Below are positions 1-10,969 of a stretch of DNA of 64,000 bases, piece after piece. Each line of letters begins with the position of its first letter. Positions within the stretch are counted from its first letter, which is position 1. Origin of the DNA: Agarophyton chilense (lineage: Eukaryota > Rhodophyta > Florideophyceae > Gracilariales > Gracilariaceae); contig JARGXX010000138.1 of NCBI GenBank assembly GCA_030374765.1, forward strand, positions 1,426,001 through 1,490,000. The letters run 5' to 3'. Below the pieces are notes generated by a model. It had not been told where the DNA came from, did no database searches, and saw nothing but the letters and a program-made list of their open reading frames with translations. The position numbers and the translations under genes are program-made.

Positions 1-2135
1 AGTACGGCGTACTGAAATGGTGGCTGATCTTCAGTTCCTGGGCCAATAGACTGAAGAGCGTGTTTTTGAAGTGCAAACCTTGGTCCGGTACCATCCACTT
101 CATGACACCGCATGTAGCAACCCAAGTTGCAATGGCTTTCGCTGCCGCTTCGGCTGTGGCTCGTGCAGTGGGCCATATCCAAATGAAGGATGACAAATCA
201 TTTCGGATTAATAGAAGGTACATCAGATTGCTTGTGCTTGGGCCCATGTACAAGAAGTCGATGTGGACGACTTCATTCGGTTTTGGCCGATGTATGCTTG
301 TCCCAAGCGGTCTTTGGATAACGTGACCTTTGCGAGTGACAAGGCAGTGTAAACAACTTTTAACAAACATGTCAATTACTTCATACATCTCTTCCCAAGA
401 AAATTGTTCTTGCACAATTCTTTCCGTCGCTTCAATTCCGCGATGACCACTAGCTCCGCAGTGATATAGGATCAAAACTTTGAGTTTTAACTCTTCGGCT
501 GGACGCGGCAGCCAAATGCGTCCCCGTTCGCGATACAGTCCATCATCACCTAAAGCGAGGCCCTCAGGCACTCTTTGTACACTTTGAGCCTCTCTAATCT
601 GGTCAATGAAAGGCCACTGGATGGTTTCAGTGGCAGGAATGATCTGATCCGCTGTCTGAACCAAGCTGCACACCATATTTGTGGGAAATTTGTGCTTGCG
701 ATACCCTTTGATCCATCTCGTTAGCATATCAGCACATACATTTATTTCACCCGCAATGCGTTCGATGTGATAATGGAAGCGCGAGAGAAAAATGGCCCAC
801 CTTTGTACCTTTGCTACAACATGTCGTCCTAATGAAGGGATCAGTTCACACGGCGCAAAAACAAACAACAGGTTTCGATGATCTGTAAAGAAGTGCACTG
901 GGGGCTTGTCCAGGAACAGGTAGTCAAGCTTCTCAAATGCTTGAAAGATTTCAAAGGCTTCCTGTTCATAGGTGCTCCAATTGCACTACGCTCCTTTGAA
1001 TGCACCCCCCAGAAAAGCAAGTGGTTCATGCTCCTGTTCCTTTACAGGTTTTTTGAGACCTTCCGGATTGATCTGCGTTACCACAGCAGCACAATGGTTG
1101 TTGGAAGCATCCGTATAAACACACAGGTCCTTTCCTCTTCGGGGGTAGGATAAGAAGACGGCATTACGCAAGCTGTCCTGTAGATCTCTGAAGGCCTCCT
1201 TGTGTTCCTGGCCCCAGGACAGGGTGCCCAATTGCATCCATTTAATTGCCCACTTCTTCCTCTTGTCTTCCTTGGTGTATTCTTCCTCGAGCACTGTAAC
1301 CAAGGATGCAACTCGTCGTTCATATTCGGGGATCGAGATTGCCATCCATCGGCAACAGTGTATGAATTCACACAATTCCTCCGCGAACTCCGGTTCTCGC
1401 ATATCTTTCAGACCTTGCACGTTGGTTGGGTCCATGCTGCATCCGTCTTTGTTTATAACTCTTCCACACCATCTTATCTCGCGGTCAAACAGCTTGAACA
1501 TTTTTGCCGACAGAAAGAGATGGGTTTCCTTACATATCTCAAAGAATCGCCCTAGAATTGAGAGCAACTCCTTTTCATCGCGCGCATGGATGTTAAAATC
1601 GTCGATCCATGCTTCCAGTTTCTTTCGTAGCTCTTTGAAGAGAGGTTCAATGGTTGACTGGAAATGGGCTGCTGCATTCGTCAACCCGGGTATGGCTCTT
1701 GTTGAGGAGTAAGTTCCGTTCGGGCAGACAACACCACAGGAATCATATGAGTCTGGATGCAATGGGAGCTGTCAATAGCCGTGAACGAAGTAAATCACCG
1801 CGAAACAATCGCTCCCTCGGAAGTCGTGGATTTCGGACTCCAAGTGCGGCATTGGCCAAGCCTGCTTGATCATGGCAGCATTCACAGGTCGAAGGTCAAT
1901 CTCATATCTGTATTGCGCTTTGGAGCCATTATTTGGCATCAAAAAAGGCGCTGCTTGCCATTCTGCGTGGGGGTTTGGTATAAAAATGCCTAGTTTCAGC
2001 AGTTTTGCAACGTATGATTCTAAGAAGGCTCGTTGCGGCGCTGCATATCTGCGCGCTTATACCTTCACCGGCCGCTTCTCTGGTTGTAACTTGATACGCA
2101 TTGGCGGCACACTGGCTGGGTCGGATTTCCCCAGC
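1..2135 (-). pseudogene. gypsy A pol: RT, RNase H and integrase (degenerate)
   Basis: This is the replication and integration enzyme region of element A. Reading leftwards, the RT has its fingers and palm at about 2080-1500. The catalytic loop reads LEAWIDDFN near 1600, a WIDD variant of the usual YxDD, and is followed by IRWCGRVIN. The RNase H begins with CVYTDASNN near 1110 and continues to a TDHRNLL motif near 850 and an INVCADMLTRW motif near 735. An integrase zinc finger (H...H...CLHC) lies at about 465-345. Two core acidic residues follow, in VVHIDFLY near 260 and in MVPDQGLHF near 85; the final Glu would lie outside the window. In-frame stops occur near 985 (TAG) and 1775 (TGA replacing the expected Trp in HGYWQL). 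This is a pseudogene rather than an active pol. Confidence 0.87.
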
Positions 2136-2136
2136 C

Positions 2137-3756
2137 TTAATCTAAAATCGGTTTGAACTCGTCGATAAGCTTTTGGAGCTCCATTAGTCCTTCCTCAGAC
2201 ATTCCATTTTCTTTGGCCTGATCAACGATAAATCTCAGGGCCCTATAGAAGTCTTTGGATATGCATCGTGTGGCGTCGTCCTCCATCGCCTGGGGTACAT
2301 TGATGACCCTGTTGTGTTTGTCACACGCAGCTGTAAGAAGCGCTTTGTTGTCGCAACCAATGGCTTGTAGTAAATGTCTTCCGATAATAACACTCTCAGA
2401 TTTCACCTTCGCGTTTTTCCACGGGATTAACCTCAGGACCAGTCTTGTACCATGTCGAATACGCAAGTATAGATCCATGACAACCTGGTGGGTACAACAC
2501 ACTTCTCCAGATGTCTTTCCGATTCCCGTGTAGACATGGGGTGGATTCAACTCCCTAACTTCCCGTCCTGGGGCTGAAGATTGTACGGTCTTTAAGATAT
2601 CCTCGGGTATGAGGTTGACATCTGAGCCCTGGTCAGCCATTAGGACGACTTCCACAGCATCTTGACGGAATGTCGCGCTAAACAAAGCCGAGTGAGAATC
2701 TATTTCCTCTGCCCCGATGCGGTGAATTTGGCCTTTTTTCATGGGCTCCCTCCTTTGACCAACGCTTCTCGCTTCTCGTTCAAGGCGTTTCCGCGCTTTG
2801 TACTCGGTTCTGTACTTTGCCTTCTGCGCCATGATCGAAATGGGACACTGAGCAATGAAGTAGAACCCATCACATTCTGGGTTGAAACAAGGTGGCAGCT
2901 CATTATTTGCCTTATTATCCGCTCCTTGTTTAAGATGCGAGTTCCACCTTGCCTCGTTTGGATAGCCTACAGACTTGGGCCATTTCTTGTCGCTGCATCT
3001 TTCCCAAATATGTTGTTTCGAGTTCTTACGCTTTTGTTTGCGTACTTGAGTTTTCTCTTCACTAGAAGAATAGCTCTCAATGGGACGGGCAAGTCCTCGT
3101 TCGGATTCTTTCTCTTCCTCAAGCCTTTTGGCCTGGCGCGCTAGCTCACGCATAAACGCACCAAAAAACTTCTCAAATCCTTCGTCTCTGCGCCACTCTA
3201 TAATGTCCTTCATTCTTTCACGAAGCCGTGCTGGCTTGAGGCGTTTCAGAATGTGCTTGATCGCAATGTGTGGCTTCTGGGTTGGAAGCTCTTGCATCCC
3301 AGGGGCCTCCAAGACAGTGAGGTACTTCTAATGCAAACTCCAGACACGATCCTCGGCTTCTTTGAGGCTGGTATTCATCTTGACCTTTCGAATTATGTAC
3401 TCGATTTTCGTCAAGTGGTCGCCTTCGGGCTTGAAACTGGCACGTTCTTTCACTCAGTCTTGGAGCTATTCTTCAGTGATTTTCACAATACTATCCGCCT
3501 TTATCCAGTGGGAAGTCAAGAAGATGCGTAGATACGAGTCATCTATGGAGGCCTTGGAGGACGTGGGAGTAACCGTTATTCCGGGTTCCCTGTTTTTCTC
3601 CGCAATCTGCTTTTCGTACAGCTCTCGATGTTTTTGAAAAGCTGCAAAGTGCGTGGTCGCGACACCTTGCAGTCGAGGCTTTTCCAAATTGGAGACGATG
3701 GTCTGTCTAACCGTTTTGGTCGACTTGTCTGTTTGTTTCTCCATAGTGGTGAGCAA
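2137..3756 (-). pseudogene. gypsy A gag and aspartic protease
   Basis: An open stretch of 391 codons (3312-2137) begins with a charged, helix-rich gag segment rich in Arg, Glu and Lys. A Cys-rich patch, CFNPECDGFYFIAQC, lies at about 2860-2900 and is a likely nucleocapsid finger. The retroviral-type protease follows near 2635, where the active-site turn reads LMADQGSDVNLIP; DQGSD replaces the usual DTGA or DSGA, so the second position is unusual. Another open stretch, at 3756-3466, holds the probable gag N terminus (start MLTTMEKQTDKS). The two stretches are separated by a frame break at about 3312-3466. The segment is continuous with the downstream RT on the same strand. Confidence 0.75.
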
Positions 3757-3999
3757 ATTGACGGAAATTGCACACTCAAGCCTGTTTGTACAAACAGTAA
3801 TTACTGTTGCAACTATAATCTACAACTTGCGCTTCGCTTCACTTCTTTGGGGAACACAAATCGGGAGGCCCTGAGCTTCTCTCAACTGTGAAAGAGCCCG
3901 CCTTTACTTTTGTCAGAGAATCGCGCTCATGCTCTTGTTTCAGTGGCTCCCTCGGTTCGCGACCTTTGGGACGTTCTGCAACGGTCAATTGATCCGTTC

Positions 4000-5311
4000 T
4001 TTGAATTAATCTAACTGTCAGTCTTTTCGACATTAAGAAGGGTTGTCTTCGTGGAAATGAGGGGCTCATGCAATTTGGTGTTGTCTAGATCGCATGTTCA
4101 GTACCATTTTGTCGTGTTCGTCGATTCCGTACAAATAACGGGCGGGTACTGCTCGGGCTTGGAGTTTCGGCTTTTTGGGTATGAGGGAAGGGATTGATCC
4201 AAATTACGCTAAGCCGAAGAGTTCTGTAATTTATGGTGTGCGTTTGTGCCATGATGTGTGTGGGATGTTTTGGATTGCGGGGTGGTATGTGATGTTGTAC
4301 TTGAATGCCGCATCGAGGAGGGCTGCGCCCGAGTAATTGTCGTCGAGATTGCTGTGTCCAAAGGCTGTGCATGCTGAGTTCATAAGTGTTTGATTTATCC
4401 GTCCGGGTAGGGAATTTCCTTGTGGACTATACGGGATCGTTGGTGTTAATATGATGCCACGATCGGTGAAGAATTTGTTCGCCGCCTTGGATGTATATTA
4501 TCCTGCGTTGTCGCATTTGTATGAGTTGGGGTAGCTTTCTGTCCTTGTTTTGATGTGCTCTGTTGGGTTGATGACGGTGGGGAAGACTTCCGTTCTTGTA
4601 GATAGCAAGTGTAAGAAGAGGTATCTGGACGCTGTGTATATTTCTTTTTAGTAATGCGGTATGGGGGTGTGACTGGTTCTAATACATCTGGAGAAATGCG
4701 TTTTCCTTGGTGTGTGTTGTGCTGCGTTCGTGGGTGCGGTGCTGGACGGAGCTTGGTTGTATGACAGCCACTGCATGTTATTCGGAGCGGTGGGTCGCGT
4801 AAGGATAATGGCAATCTCGGGAGAAGATTGTGCTTGGCCATGATGTGAATTGATCGCGGGTGCAAATGACCGAGTTTTAGATGCTAGCTTTGATACTCTG
4901 TTGTTGTGGTGGAAAGCTGACGGTGTGACTGTGGTTGTTTGGAGGCTGTGCTGATAAGGTTCGTGGGGTGTTCGCTGGGTTCGGTGACTATGGCCATCGT
5001 AAATCTTCTAGTTTTTGATGTTGCTGGAACGGTTGTTTGTGCTTTGGGCTTTTTGTTTTTCGATAGGGGTTGACGCGGCATTGTTCGGGTTGCTTTTGCA
5101 GTAAATGAGGTTCGGTTTACTTGGGAGCTCTTGAGGGCGTATCGTCCGCCCGTGTATCGCGCAGATGCAATTTCGCCAGGGTGGCGCCTATATTGTATAA
5201 AGGCATGGTTCGCAAAGAAGGTCACCTTGCCATTGGTCTTCGCAAGGTGTACAGATAAAATATTTGTTCGAATTGTTGGAGAAAAGAGTGTTCTGTGTAT
5301 GCAAAGATTTC
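4000..5311 (-). pseudogene. copia-2 pre-integrase and integrase remnant
   Basis: Reading leftwards, the protein runs through TNILSVHLAKTNGKVTFF (about 5270-5210) and a pre-integrase segment with MAKHNLLPRLPLSLRDPP and ITCSGCHTTKLRP (about 4840-4740). The integrase core follows: ISPDVLEP near 4690 supplies the first Asp. The second acidic block, with a stop, is CDNAG then YTSKAANKFF near 4510-4470, and the typical PYSPQGNSLPGRINQT follows near 4430-4380. Then come YHPAIQNIPHTSWHK (about 4280) and KLQARAVPARYLYGIDEHD (about 4165-4110). This order is diagnostic of copia integrases. Stops and frame changes show decay. No RT follows. Confidence 0.85.
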
Positions 5312-5313
5312 TA

Positions 5314-6569
5314 CAGTCCGTTTCAAAAACATATCCCTTGCACAAAAATTTCGTAAATTGCCTTTTCGACTACAACACACTCAATATAAAGAACACATGA
5401 AAAATATCAAGTCAAAATACTGTTTCAAAAACATATCCTTTCGTCAGTCATATTCTCTTTAGCGCGCTTTCAGTTGTTTGATTTCGCTTCTTTAACCCTA
5501 ATGACACTTATAGAGTCTCTTATCATTTATTCAATAAAAAAATGAATTAATTTAGAGATAATTTTGTCACAGTACTTTGTGATACAAATTTTGGAATAAA
5601 AAACTGTACTGAACTGTCTATTTTGCCCCATAAATTATCTAATATAGCACTCCATACGTGTTTTCAATAAAGTGTACATCGGAAATTCGTCATGGGAGAT
5701 CCGTATCAGTCATATTTAAACCATTCATGTACTGTTAAACACTTAGAACCCATAATTCAATTCATACGTAAAGTAGGAATAAAGTAGCACATAACTTTCT
5801 AACACTTTATCATAACGTTTCCAAGTCATTATAGCTTTCAAAAACGCTATTTTCGTTGGTGTTTGGTTAGGTATGTCATCTAAAACCATCTCAGATGCAT
5901 AATCAAAGAAATTTCTTCCAAAACTCCAATTTGTTTTGCAATTATCGGCCTAATAAAAGTTGTAGAAACCTGGTCCGTCTATATTCACATTTTTTGTCCA
6001 AAACATTATCTTTTTTTAAACTCTTTTTAATGAGCATTTTCAAAGAAACGAAACGCACGGTCGCGTTTATGGTGCGTTTTCAAAAGAAGATTCTTTTGTT
6101 GTTGTATAGTTTAACCAATTTTGACTTTTTAATATGCGTCATATTTTAGAACATTTTTTTATACAAATACAGTTTTGTTACAATTATTCTTGCACGATGA
6201 CGTATCACAAAACAGATAATGCTTACTTTCACGCGTTTTTGTTTTAGAAAATAATGCAGTATGGCTCAAAAATTGCTTGAATTCATTCCAAACAAAGTAT
6301 TTCGTATTAATTGTTTGTTTTGAGCTTTTCTTGCGCTTTAAAACTTGGGATCATGCCTTTGTGGTCCAGTCTAATAATTTTCATATGTTTTTGGCGAGAG
6401 AAAGGCGGTACACAAGTCATAATAGAGCTCTATATCATATGAAGGATATGTTTAAGAAACAAGGTTTCTGACTTGAAAAGGTTTTATTCGGTGAGAATTG
6501 GGCTCTACAGTACAGAAAACGCCATTTTTGGCCCAGTTTCTGGAAAGGTTATGTTTTTGAAACGCACTG
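5314..6569. mobile_element. Tc1/mariner-like non-autonomous element, TA duplication
   Basis: The ends are inverted repeats of about 26 bp with three mismatches: CAGTCCGTTTCAAAAACATA at 5314 and, on the other strand from 6569, CAGTGCGTTTCAAAAACATA. The flanks on both sides are TA (5312-5313 and 6570-6571), the target duplication expected of Tc1/mariner elements. A second copy of the terminal motif lies inside the left end at about 5419-5443. The 1256-bp interior is visibly AT-rich, and I could not recognise a transposase in it, so it is probably a non-autonomous or deleted copy. It interrupts copia-2. Confidence 0.85.
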
Positions 6570-6585
6570 TATTGTAGCCGCCCAG

Positions 6586-7939
6586 CAAGGACAGCGGGAT
6601 GTCTCCCGGTACCTGTCCTGTGGATCGGAGCAATCTCCCTGTCCCTGCACCTGGGACTTCCACACCGATGATTGGTTGGTGTGGAACGGCCAGTTGGGAT
6701 GGTGGAAGTGGAAGCGAATCTCGAGATTGAGATTCGCTTCAAAACACACCACCCCGTTCTAAAACCGGCCAGACGCCCTTACCGGTCTCCATCACCCAAG
6801 ACGGCGCCGCGACCGTCCGCGGCGCCATCTCCGTATTCCTCCGTTTGCCCCTTCTTCTTCGGCCACCGCCGCCCCCCAGAACCGTCTGGCTCCCCACTGT
6901 CGTCGCAGCTTCCGGCCGCCCTTGCGCCCGCATCACCAACCTGCCGCGCATCGTCAAGCGCCCCATCGTCGCTCTGCCGTCGCAGCGCGCATGAACCCTC
7001 TCCCTTGTCTGCGCCCCAACAGCCTCTTCCGCCTCTTTGTTGTCCGCCTCCACCGCCTCCGTCCCTCTCACAGCGTCGCCTGTCCAACCGCGCTGTGTCG
7101 CCCAAGCAGGCTGCGTCGCCGCAACGCACTGCATCGACTTCGACCGCGTTGTCAGGTTGAGGGTGGCCAGCCATAGCGTCGTCCACGACCAGTTGGAACT
7201 GGTCTACGACCGCTTCCACGGACGCATGGGTGACGCTCTGGTCCACTTCACTGTCCAATTCTTCGGCTTCAAGGTCCAACACCGGCGCTTATACCGGCTC
7301 GCGGCTGGATGAGTCGGTATCGTCGTCAGGTCATCTCTCGAATCAAGGTTGTAGGATTCATGTTTGGATGAAACGGTGGAACTGGTGATTCCATATTCCA
7401 ACCACGTATTATATAGACGTCATCAGAATAGAGAGAGCCTTTCCTAGGGAGGTCTACTTGAAGACGTCCCAAATTCAAGGCTACGGGTGTAGCTTTTGGG
7501 CTTTGTCTTATGCATGAGTGGAGTTAATGCAATATTCTGATCGTCTATATAAACCCCCGAGCCGAGCGCTTCGCCGCCAACTCTGCGGGGGGAGACCACT
7601 TTTCCCGGGAAGCTCCGGGGGCACACTCACTTCTCTCAGCCCTGTCCGGGCCTCTTTTGCCATCAACCGTTTCTCTCTCTGCCCTGCTTCCCCCTTTCAC
7701 TTTCCTTGGCGGCTTGGTCTCCCGCCGTCTTTAGCATCAACCTTTCCCCACTACGAGTGCGGCCCTGCAGTGGCTTGCGGGCGCTCGTAGGTGTTCTTCA
7801 GAGTGGTTGTATCGTTTGTTAGTGCTCCCTGTGCCTTTACTGGTTGGCCGTTTCCGCCGTCCTCTGTCGTTTTGTCTACGGTTGTAGACTGGTACCCCCT
7901 GGCATTTCGTTCTACTGGGTCTGTCACCACCCGCGCCAT
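6586..7939. mobile_element. GC-rich 1354-bp insertion of unknown class with 11-bp target duplication
   Basis: TAGCCGCCCAG at 6575-6585 and TAGCAGCCCAG at 7940-7950 flank the segment and differ at one of 11 positions. Excising it restores the copia-2 frame, so the segment is an insertion. I see no inverted terminal repeats, no poly(A) tail and no known protein. A duplication of 9-11 bp would fit a Mutator-like element or a target-primed retroposon. The left half (6780-7280) is C-rich with open frames on both strands, including a Pro/Ser-rich one on plus and an acidic Asp/Glu/Gly-rich one on minus. A 12-bp-arm hairpin lies at about 6710-6740 (arms GAAGCGAATCTC and its complement). The centre carries the paired TATA motifs listed separately. 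Confidence 0.7.
7409..7552. promoter_or_regulatory. Inverted pair of TATA-box motifs (possible divergent promoter)
   Basis: TTATATAGACGTCATCAGAA at 7409-7428 is mirrored by TTCTGATCGTCTATATAA at 7535-7552, giving outward-facing TATATA boxes about 120 bp apart. The right-hand box would drive plus-strand transcription from about 7580, and the left-hand box minus-strand transcription from about 7385. This could be a genuine divergent promoter or the remains of a small inverted-repeat element inside the 1354-bp insertion. Confidence 0.5.
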
Positions 7940-7950
7940 TAGCAGCCCAG

Positions 7951-8172
7951 AAAATGGCGTCCACATGTATGTTTCTTTTTGATTGATATCTGTCTATAGT
8001 GTGTGATTTTGTGATGTTTTCCGTTAGCGGTGTGTGTCGTTACTTGCTGTGGAACGGGGCGCAACTTGTTACGGGAAGTGTTGTAAGAGGGAAATGCGGC
8101 TGAGTAAAGCTCGTAAGACGTACCGTCTGGGGCGGTCTGTGGGTCAGCCATAGTTTCTTCTAGTATGGCCAT
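7951..8172 (-). pseudogene. copia-2 protease remnant
   Basis: The minus strand reads DGTSYELYSAAFPSYNTSRN, then KLRPVPQQVTTHTANGKHHK and ITHYRQISI. This is the copia protease pattern after the catalytic DSGAT (here degraded): substrate-cleft residues, then the conserved ANGK..KI..(Y)GQI strand. The frame continues into the 5311 side of the relic once the two insertions are removed. Confidence 0.7.
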
Positions 8173-8199
8173 GCGAAGGGCAAGCTCTTCCAGTTCTGG

Positions 8200-9033
8200 A
8201 TTAATATGTTCCTGTTATTGTTGTGCACGGAATGGATGTTGTACAAACCCAGCTGTACGGCGTTTCACTCTACAATCGTTAGTGGTGTGTGTTGGGCATG
8301 TGTGAAACTTGCACCATTTTCCATTCCATCGCGCGGGCTTTGGGCCGTTTTTGTCGTGTGGTTGTTGGGTGTTTCGCTTCCGGATGTTGGGTTGCGGGCA
8401 TGTCCATTGTAGGAATGGCGTATTTTATTGGGGGGGCGGTGCTGTTTTGCCTTGAAGTAAAATTGCTTGTTGGAGGTAATTGGCAAATGCCTGGATTGTA
8501 GACGGAGGGTTTCGGGTTAAGACCACGGCAATTGTTGTGAAGTCTGGGTGGCGTCAAAGGCCTTGAATCATGAAGTTGACGGTTGTTCCTTCATCCGCTG
8601 TGTTGGCGTATTATGCATTGATTATTTTGGGTGCGGATTGAATCGTGTGTTTCTACGTATTCGATAATATTGCCACCTGGCAGGAATAGTGCTGACCGCG
8701 ATTCAGTTTCAAGGACTTTGTGGTTTTTTTTTTCTTGCTAGTGACATGTCCTTTAATGAAACTGATGATGCGTTCCAGGGAAAGGTTCACAAAGTCGCCG
8801 ATGTGTTTGGTTGCCATGGGCTCGGGTAAGGATTGTATAATCAGCGATTTGATTTTATTTATCTTCTTCTTTTGTATGGTTGCTTGTGCTGGGTCTATTG
8901 GAGTTTCGGAGAGGTCGACATCGAGGAGGTCGGCTGCGTTGTAGAGCGTGGCGGTGATGGTGACTGGCGGTTTTCAAACTTGAAATTTGTTGTAAGATAG
9001 CGTAGGAAGTTTAAAGCTTTTGCTGGAGGACAT
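8200..9033 (-). pseudogene. copia-2 gag remnant
   Basis: The start ATG is at 9033-9031 (MSSSKSFKLPTLSYNKFQV, then a stop). A copia-type gag helix region follows at about 8944-8720 (LYNAADLLDVDLSETPIDPA and EPMATKHIGDFVNLSLERII). A degraded zinc-knuckle-like patch, SYNGHARNPTSG, lies near 8420. Stops and shifts are frequent. The family assignment rests on position upstream of the protease and on resemblance to retroviral capsid helices. Confidence 0.62.
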
Positions 9034-9192
9034 ATTGGAGCTAGTGGTTGAATCGAGTGGAGTTTAGTGGTCTTCCTCGTTGAGGGCTACGACATTGAGT
9101 AGATTGTTGAGTTCGATGTTTCTGTCTTGCCTTTGCTGGTAGCAGAGAGTTCGTGTGGATATTGAAGGCAATGGGGTTGGGCTACGGTTTGA

Positions 9193-9204
9193 TGGGCCCA
9201 TAAC
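9193..9204 (-). promoter_or_regulatory. copia-2 primer-binding site
   Basis: On the minus strand this reads GTTATGGGCCCA, directly next to the expected LTR end (GGCTTAG before it). The same 12 bases sit at the LTR edge of copia-1 at 13428-13439. They resemble the complement of the anticodon arm of initiator tRNA-Met, the half-tRNA primer known for copia elements. Confidence 0.65.
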
Positions 9205-9205
9205 C

Positions 9206-10051
9206 TAAGCCAAATGCTGAAACCTTGGCTCACTTTCTTTTCTGGAAGCACAGGGAGAGCTTCGGTGATTTATTTTGTAGGCCTTCGGAATGTGCACGCA
9301 CTGTGCGCTGGGAGCCGGTCTGTGTAATTTGGCGTCTCAAAGTGGACCTCTTTTGAGTTCAAACACTCGTTCGTATAGACACTAGTCAGGGGAAAACAAG
9401 AAGATGATCGTTGTCGACCTTTGACTGACAGGGCGAGATCAGCGGTTCTCTTTTAATAAGCAAAAGAAACCTATTATTATATGTTAATCTTTCTGATCAC
9501 GTAAACAAACTCAAACTAAAAAAACGGAACAAGACTTTTGTGTAGATTACAAACGTAATTTAAAACAGTCAAAGGACACCAAGAGTCCCCATGTAGCCGT
9601 TTTTGGCTCTGCCTGGCTGGACGGAACCCAAAGAGGACACAGGGTTTCGTCATCAGGTAAGCGCGCACATAGCCTTCTGGATTGGTGTGTCTCTCTGGTT
9701 AGAGATACAGTAGCGGTACCTATGCCCTCATACGATCACTTTCCAGTAAGGAATCCCATTAAATAACGGCGCAACCACCGTAGTTAGCCAACACCTCCTT
9801 AACTGGTATGGAAGAAAAATGGAAACTGTTTCGATGGAAGCTGATATAGTTGCCATTATAGAGCTTTTGTAAAAATGTAGCCCCAGTTGTAATCAGAAAA
9901 CACATGGCTGATCGCAACGGTTCCATTGCTGACAGATTCCATGACGTGATGATTCTTTCGCTCAATTTGCTTCACTGGACGCATCAAAAAATCAGTATGT
10001 ATACTCGACATTGTCACACAGCAAGCATGAAACAGATAATTTGGGAAATAA
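9206..10051. other. Probable copia-2 LTR remnant, then unassigned sequence
   Basis: From 9206 rightwards the sequence should be the 5' LTR of copia-2 (minus orientation), because it abuts the primer-binding site. I could not fix its far end, and no second copy exists in the window to compare. Between about 9600 and 10050 I see no convincing gene; a 68-codon minus frame at 9965-9759 has no recognisable similarity. Confidence 0.4.
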
Positions 10052-10399
10052 ATGTTTAATCCAAGCTCCTATACGACATTCACCGACAGAAATATTCGCA
10101 TTGTTCATTTTTACATAGCACAAAACTCGGCCTCAGTCGTGAAGAGTACCGCAGACGTTTTAGTCTTTGCGCTCCAAAAGGAAATAAATGTCGCCAGTTT
10201 TGATGACAATAACTCTCCTTTCCTGTCTTTATCAAGGCCCCAATCAGCATCAGAAGCTGATGATACAGTAGTGGCATGCGAGAAATTTCAAGTTCATAGT
10301 TGTTTGTGCCGACTATGTCCCAAATTGCCTTACTCCTGTATGGCCAGTGCTGTGAGAGAAGATGTGAGACAACGCCTTATCGTATTGATGGAGAGGTAG
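10052..10399 (+). CDS. Unrecognised 115-codon reading frame
   Basis: The frame starts MFNPSSYTTFTDRN and ends VREDVRQRLIVLMER. It contains a Cys-rich patch (CEKFQVHSCLCRLC) near residues 80-93. No domain, signal peptide or membrane segment is recognised. A 65-codon frame lies opposite it on the minus strand, so its reality is uncertain. It sits in an unassigned stretch between copia-2 and an isolated gypsy LTR. Confidence 0.2.
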   Translation: MFNPSSYTTFTDRNIRIVHFYIAQNSASVVKSTADVLVFALQKEINVASFDDNNSPFLSLSRPQSASEADDTVVACEKFQVHSCLCRLCPKLPYSCMASAVREDVRQRLIVLMER

Positions 10400-10969
10400 C
10401 AAAATCTACGCATGTACGCTCGCTGGGGATGAAAACTGAACCAAAAAACTATTTGAAAGAAACGCTCATCATTGCATCAAGCTTGAGATTGTCGAGGAAC
10501 TTGTATAAAACAGGTCTAGAAAAAAATAGAGATAATTGGTTAAATAATTGGTAGAGGTACCTTACATCTTGATGTAGTCCGGCATCCTTGACGCTGAGTT
10601 ACAGAGGTGACAAGCTATGGCCTCCTCGAGGCTATGTAGACAAATGCGTTGAAATGAGAAACGGTATTCGCTGGTGTTGTAGAAGATGATGTTCTTTACA
10701 AGGGCACCGCACAGAAGTAGGGGCTTTTATAGCGCGCTGGATGATCCCTCATAATGATAGGTAGTTATATTGTGTACTTCTCCGTAATACCCTCTCCTCG
10801 AACTACGTATAATAGTATTCACTCTCCTCTTCGACTCGATAATGCACCCTCTTCAACCATGAGTGATAAATTATTTCATACGTTAACTTAATGCAAAGTT
10901 CTATGCAATAAATTCAAATATCTACAGTGGTCAAAAAAAAACAATCATTTATTCGTAATGACAGTGTGA

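Larger units (their letters stand above)
1..3756 (-). mobile_element. Ty3/gypsy retrotransposon A, 3' part cut by window edge
   Basis: The minus strand reads in gypsy order from right to left: gag, aspartic protease, reverse transcriptase, RNase H and integrase, and it runs off the left edge inside the integrase core. No LTR could be recognised beside the gag start. The neighbouring copia-2 relic may be readable down to about 3990, so the 5' LTR is probably missing or the junction lies at 3.76-3.99 kb. The frame is largely open but holds several in-frame stops, so the copy is dead although not very old. Confidence 0.88.
3990..9205 (-). mobile_element. Ty1/copia relic (copia-2) split by two insertions
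   Basis: A copia element on the minus strand reads gag (9033 leftwards), protease, pre-integrase and integrase, and fades out at about 4.0 kb, before any RT, where gypsy A begins. Removing 5314-6569 (mariner-like) and 6586-7939 (GC-rich insert), with their target duplications, rejoins the protein in frame across the protease and pre-integrase linker. That supports both insertion calls. The primer-binding site is at 9193-9204 and LTR sequence should begin at about 9205. Many stops are present. Confidence 0.85.

Noticed and set aside
1200-1712. 170-codon plus frame opposite gypsy A RT
   Set aside because: It is antisense to clear RT motifs and has no independent support.
6672-7160. 162-codon Pro/Ser-rich plus frame and 167-codon acidic minus frame in the same place
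   Set aside because: Both arise from C-rich low-complexity sequence inside an insertion; neither has domains, and they exclude each other as evidence.
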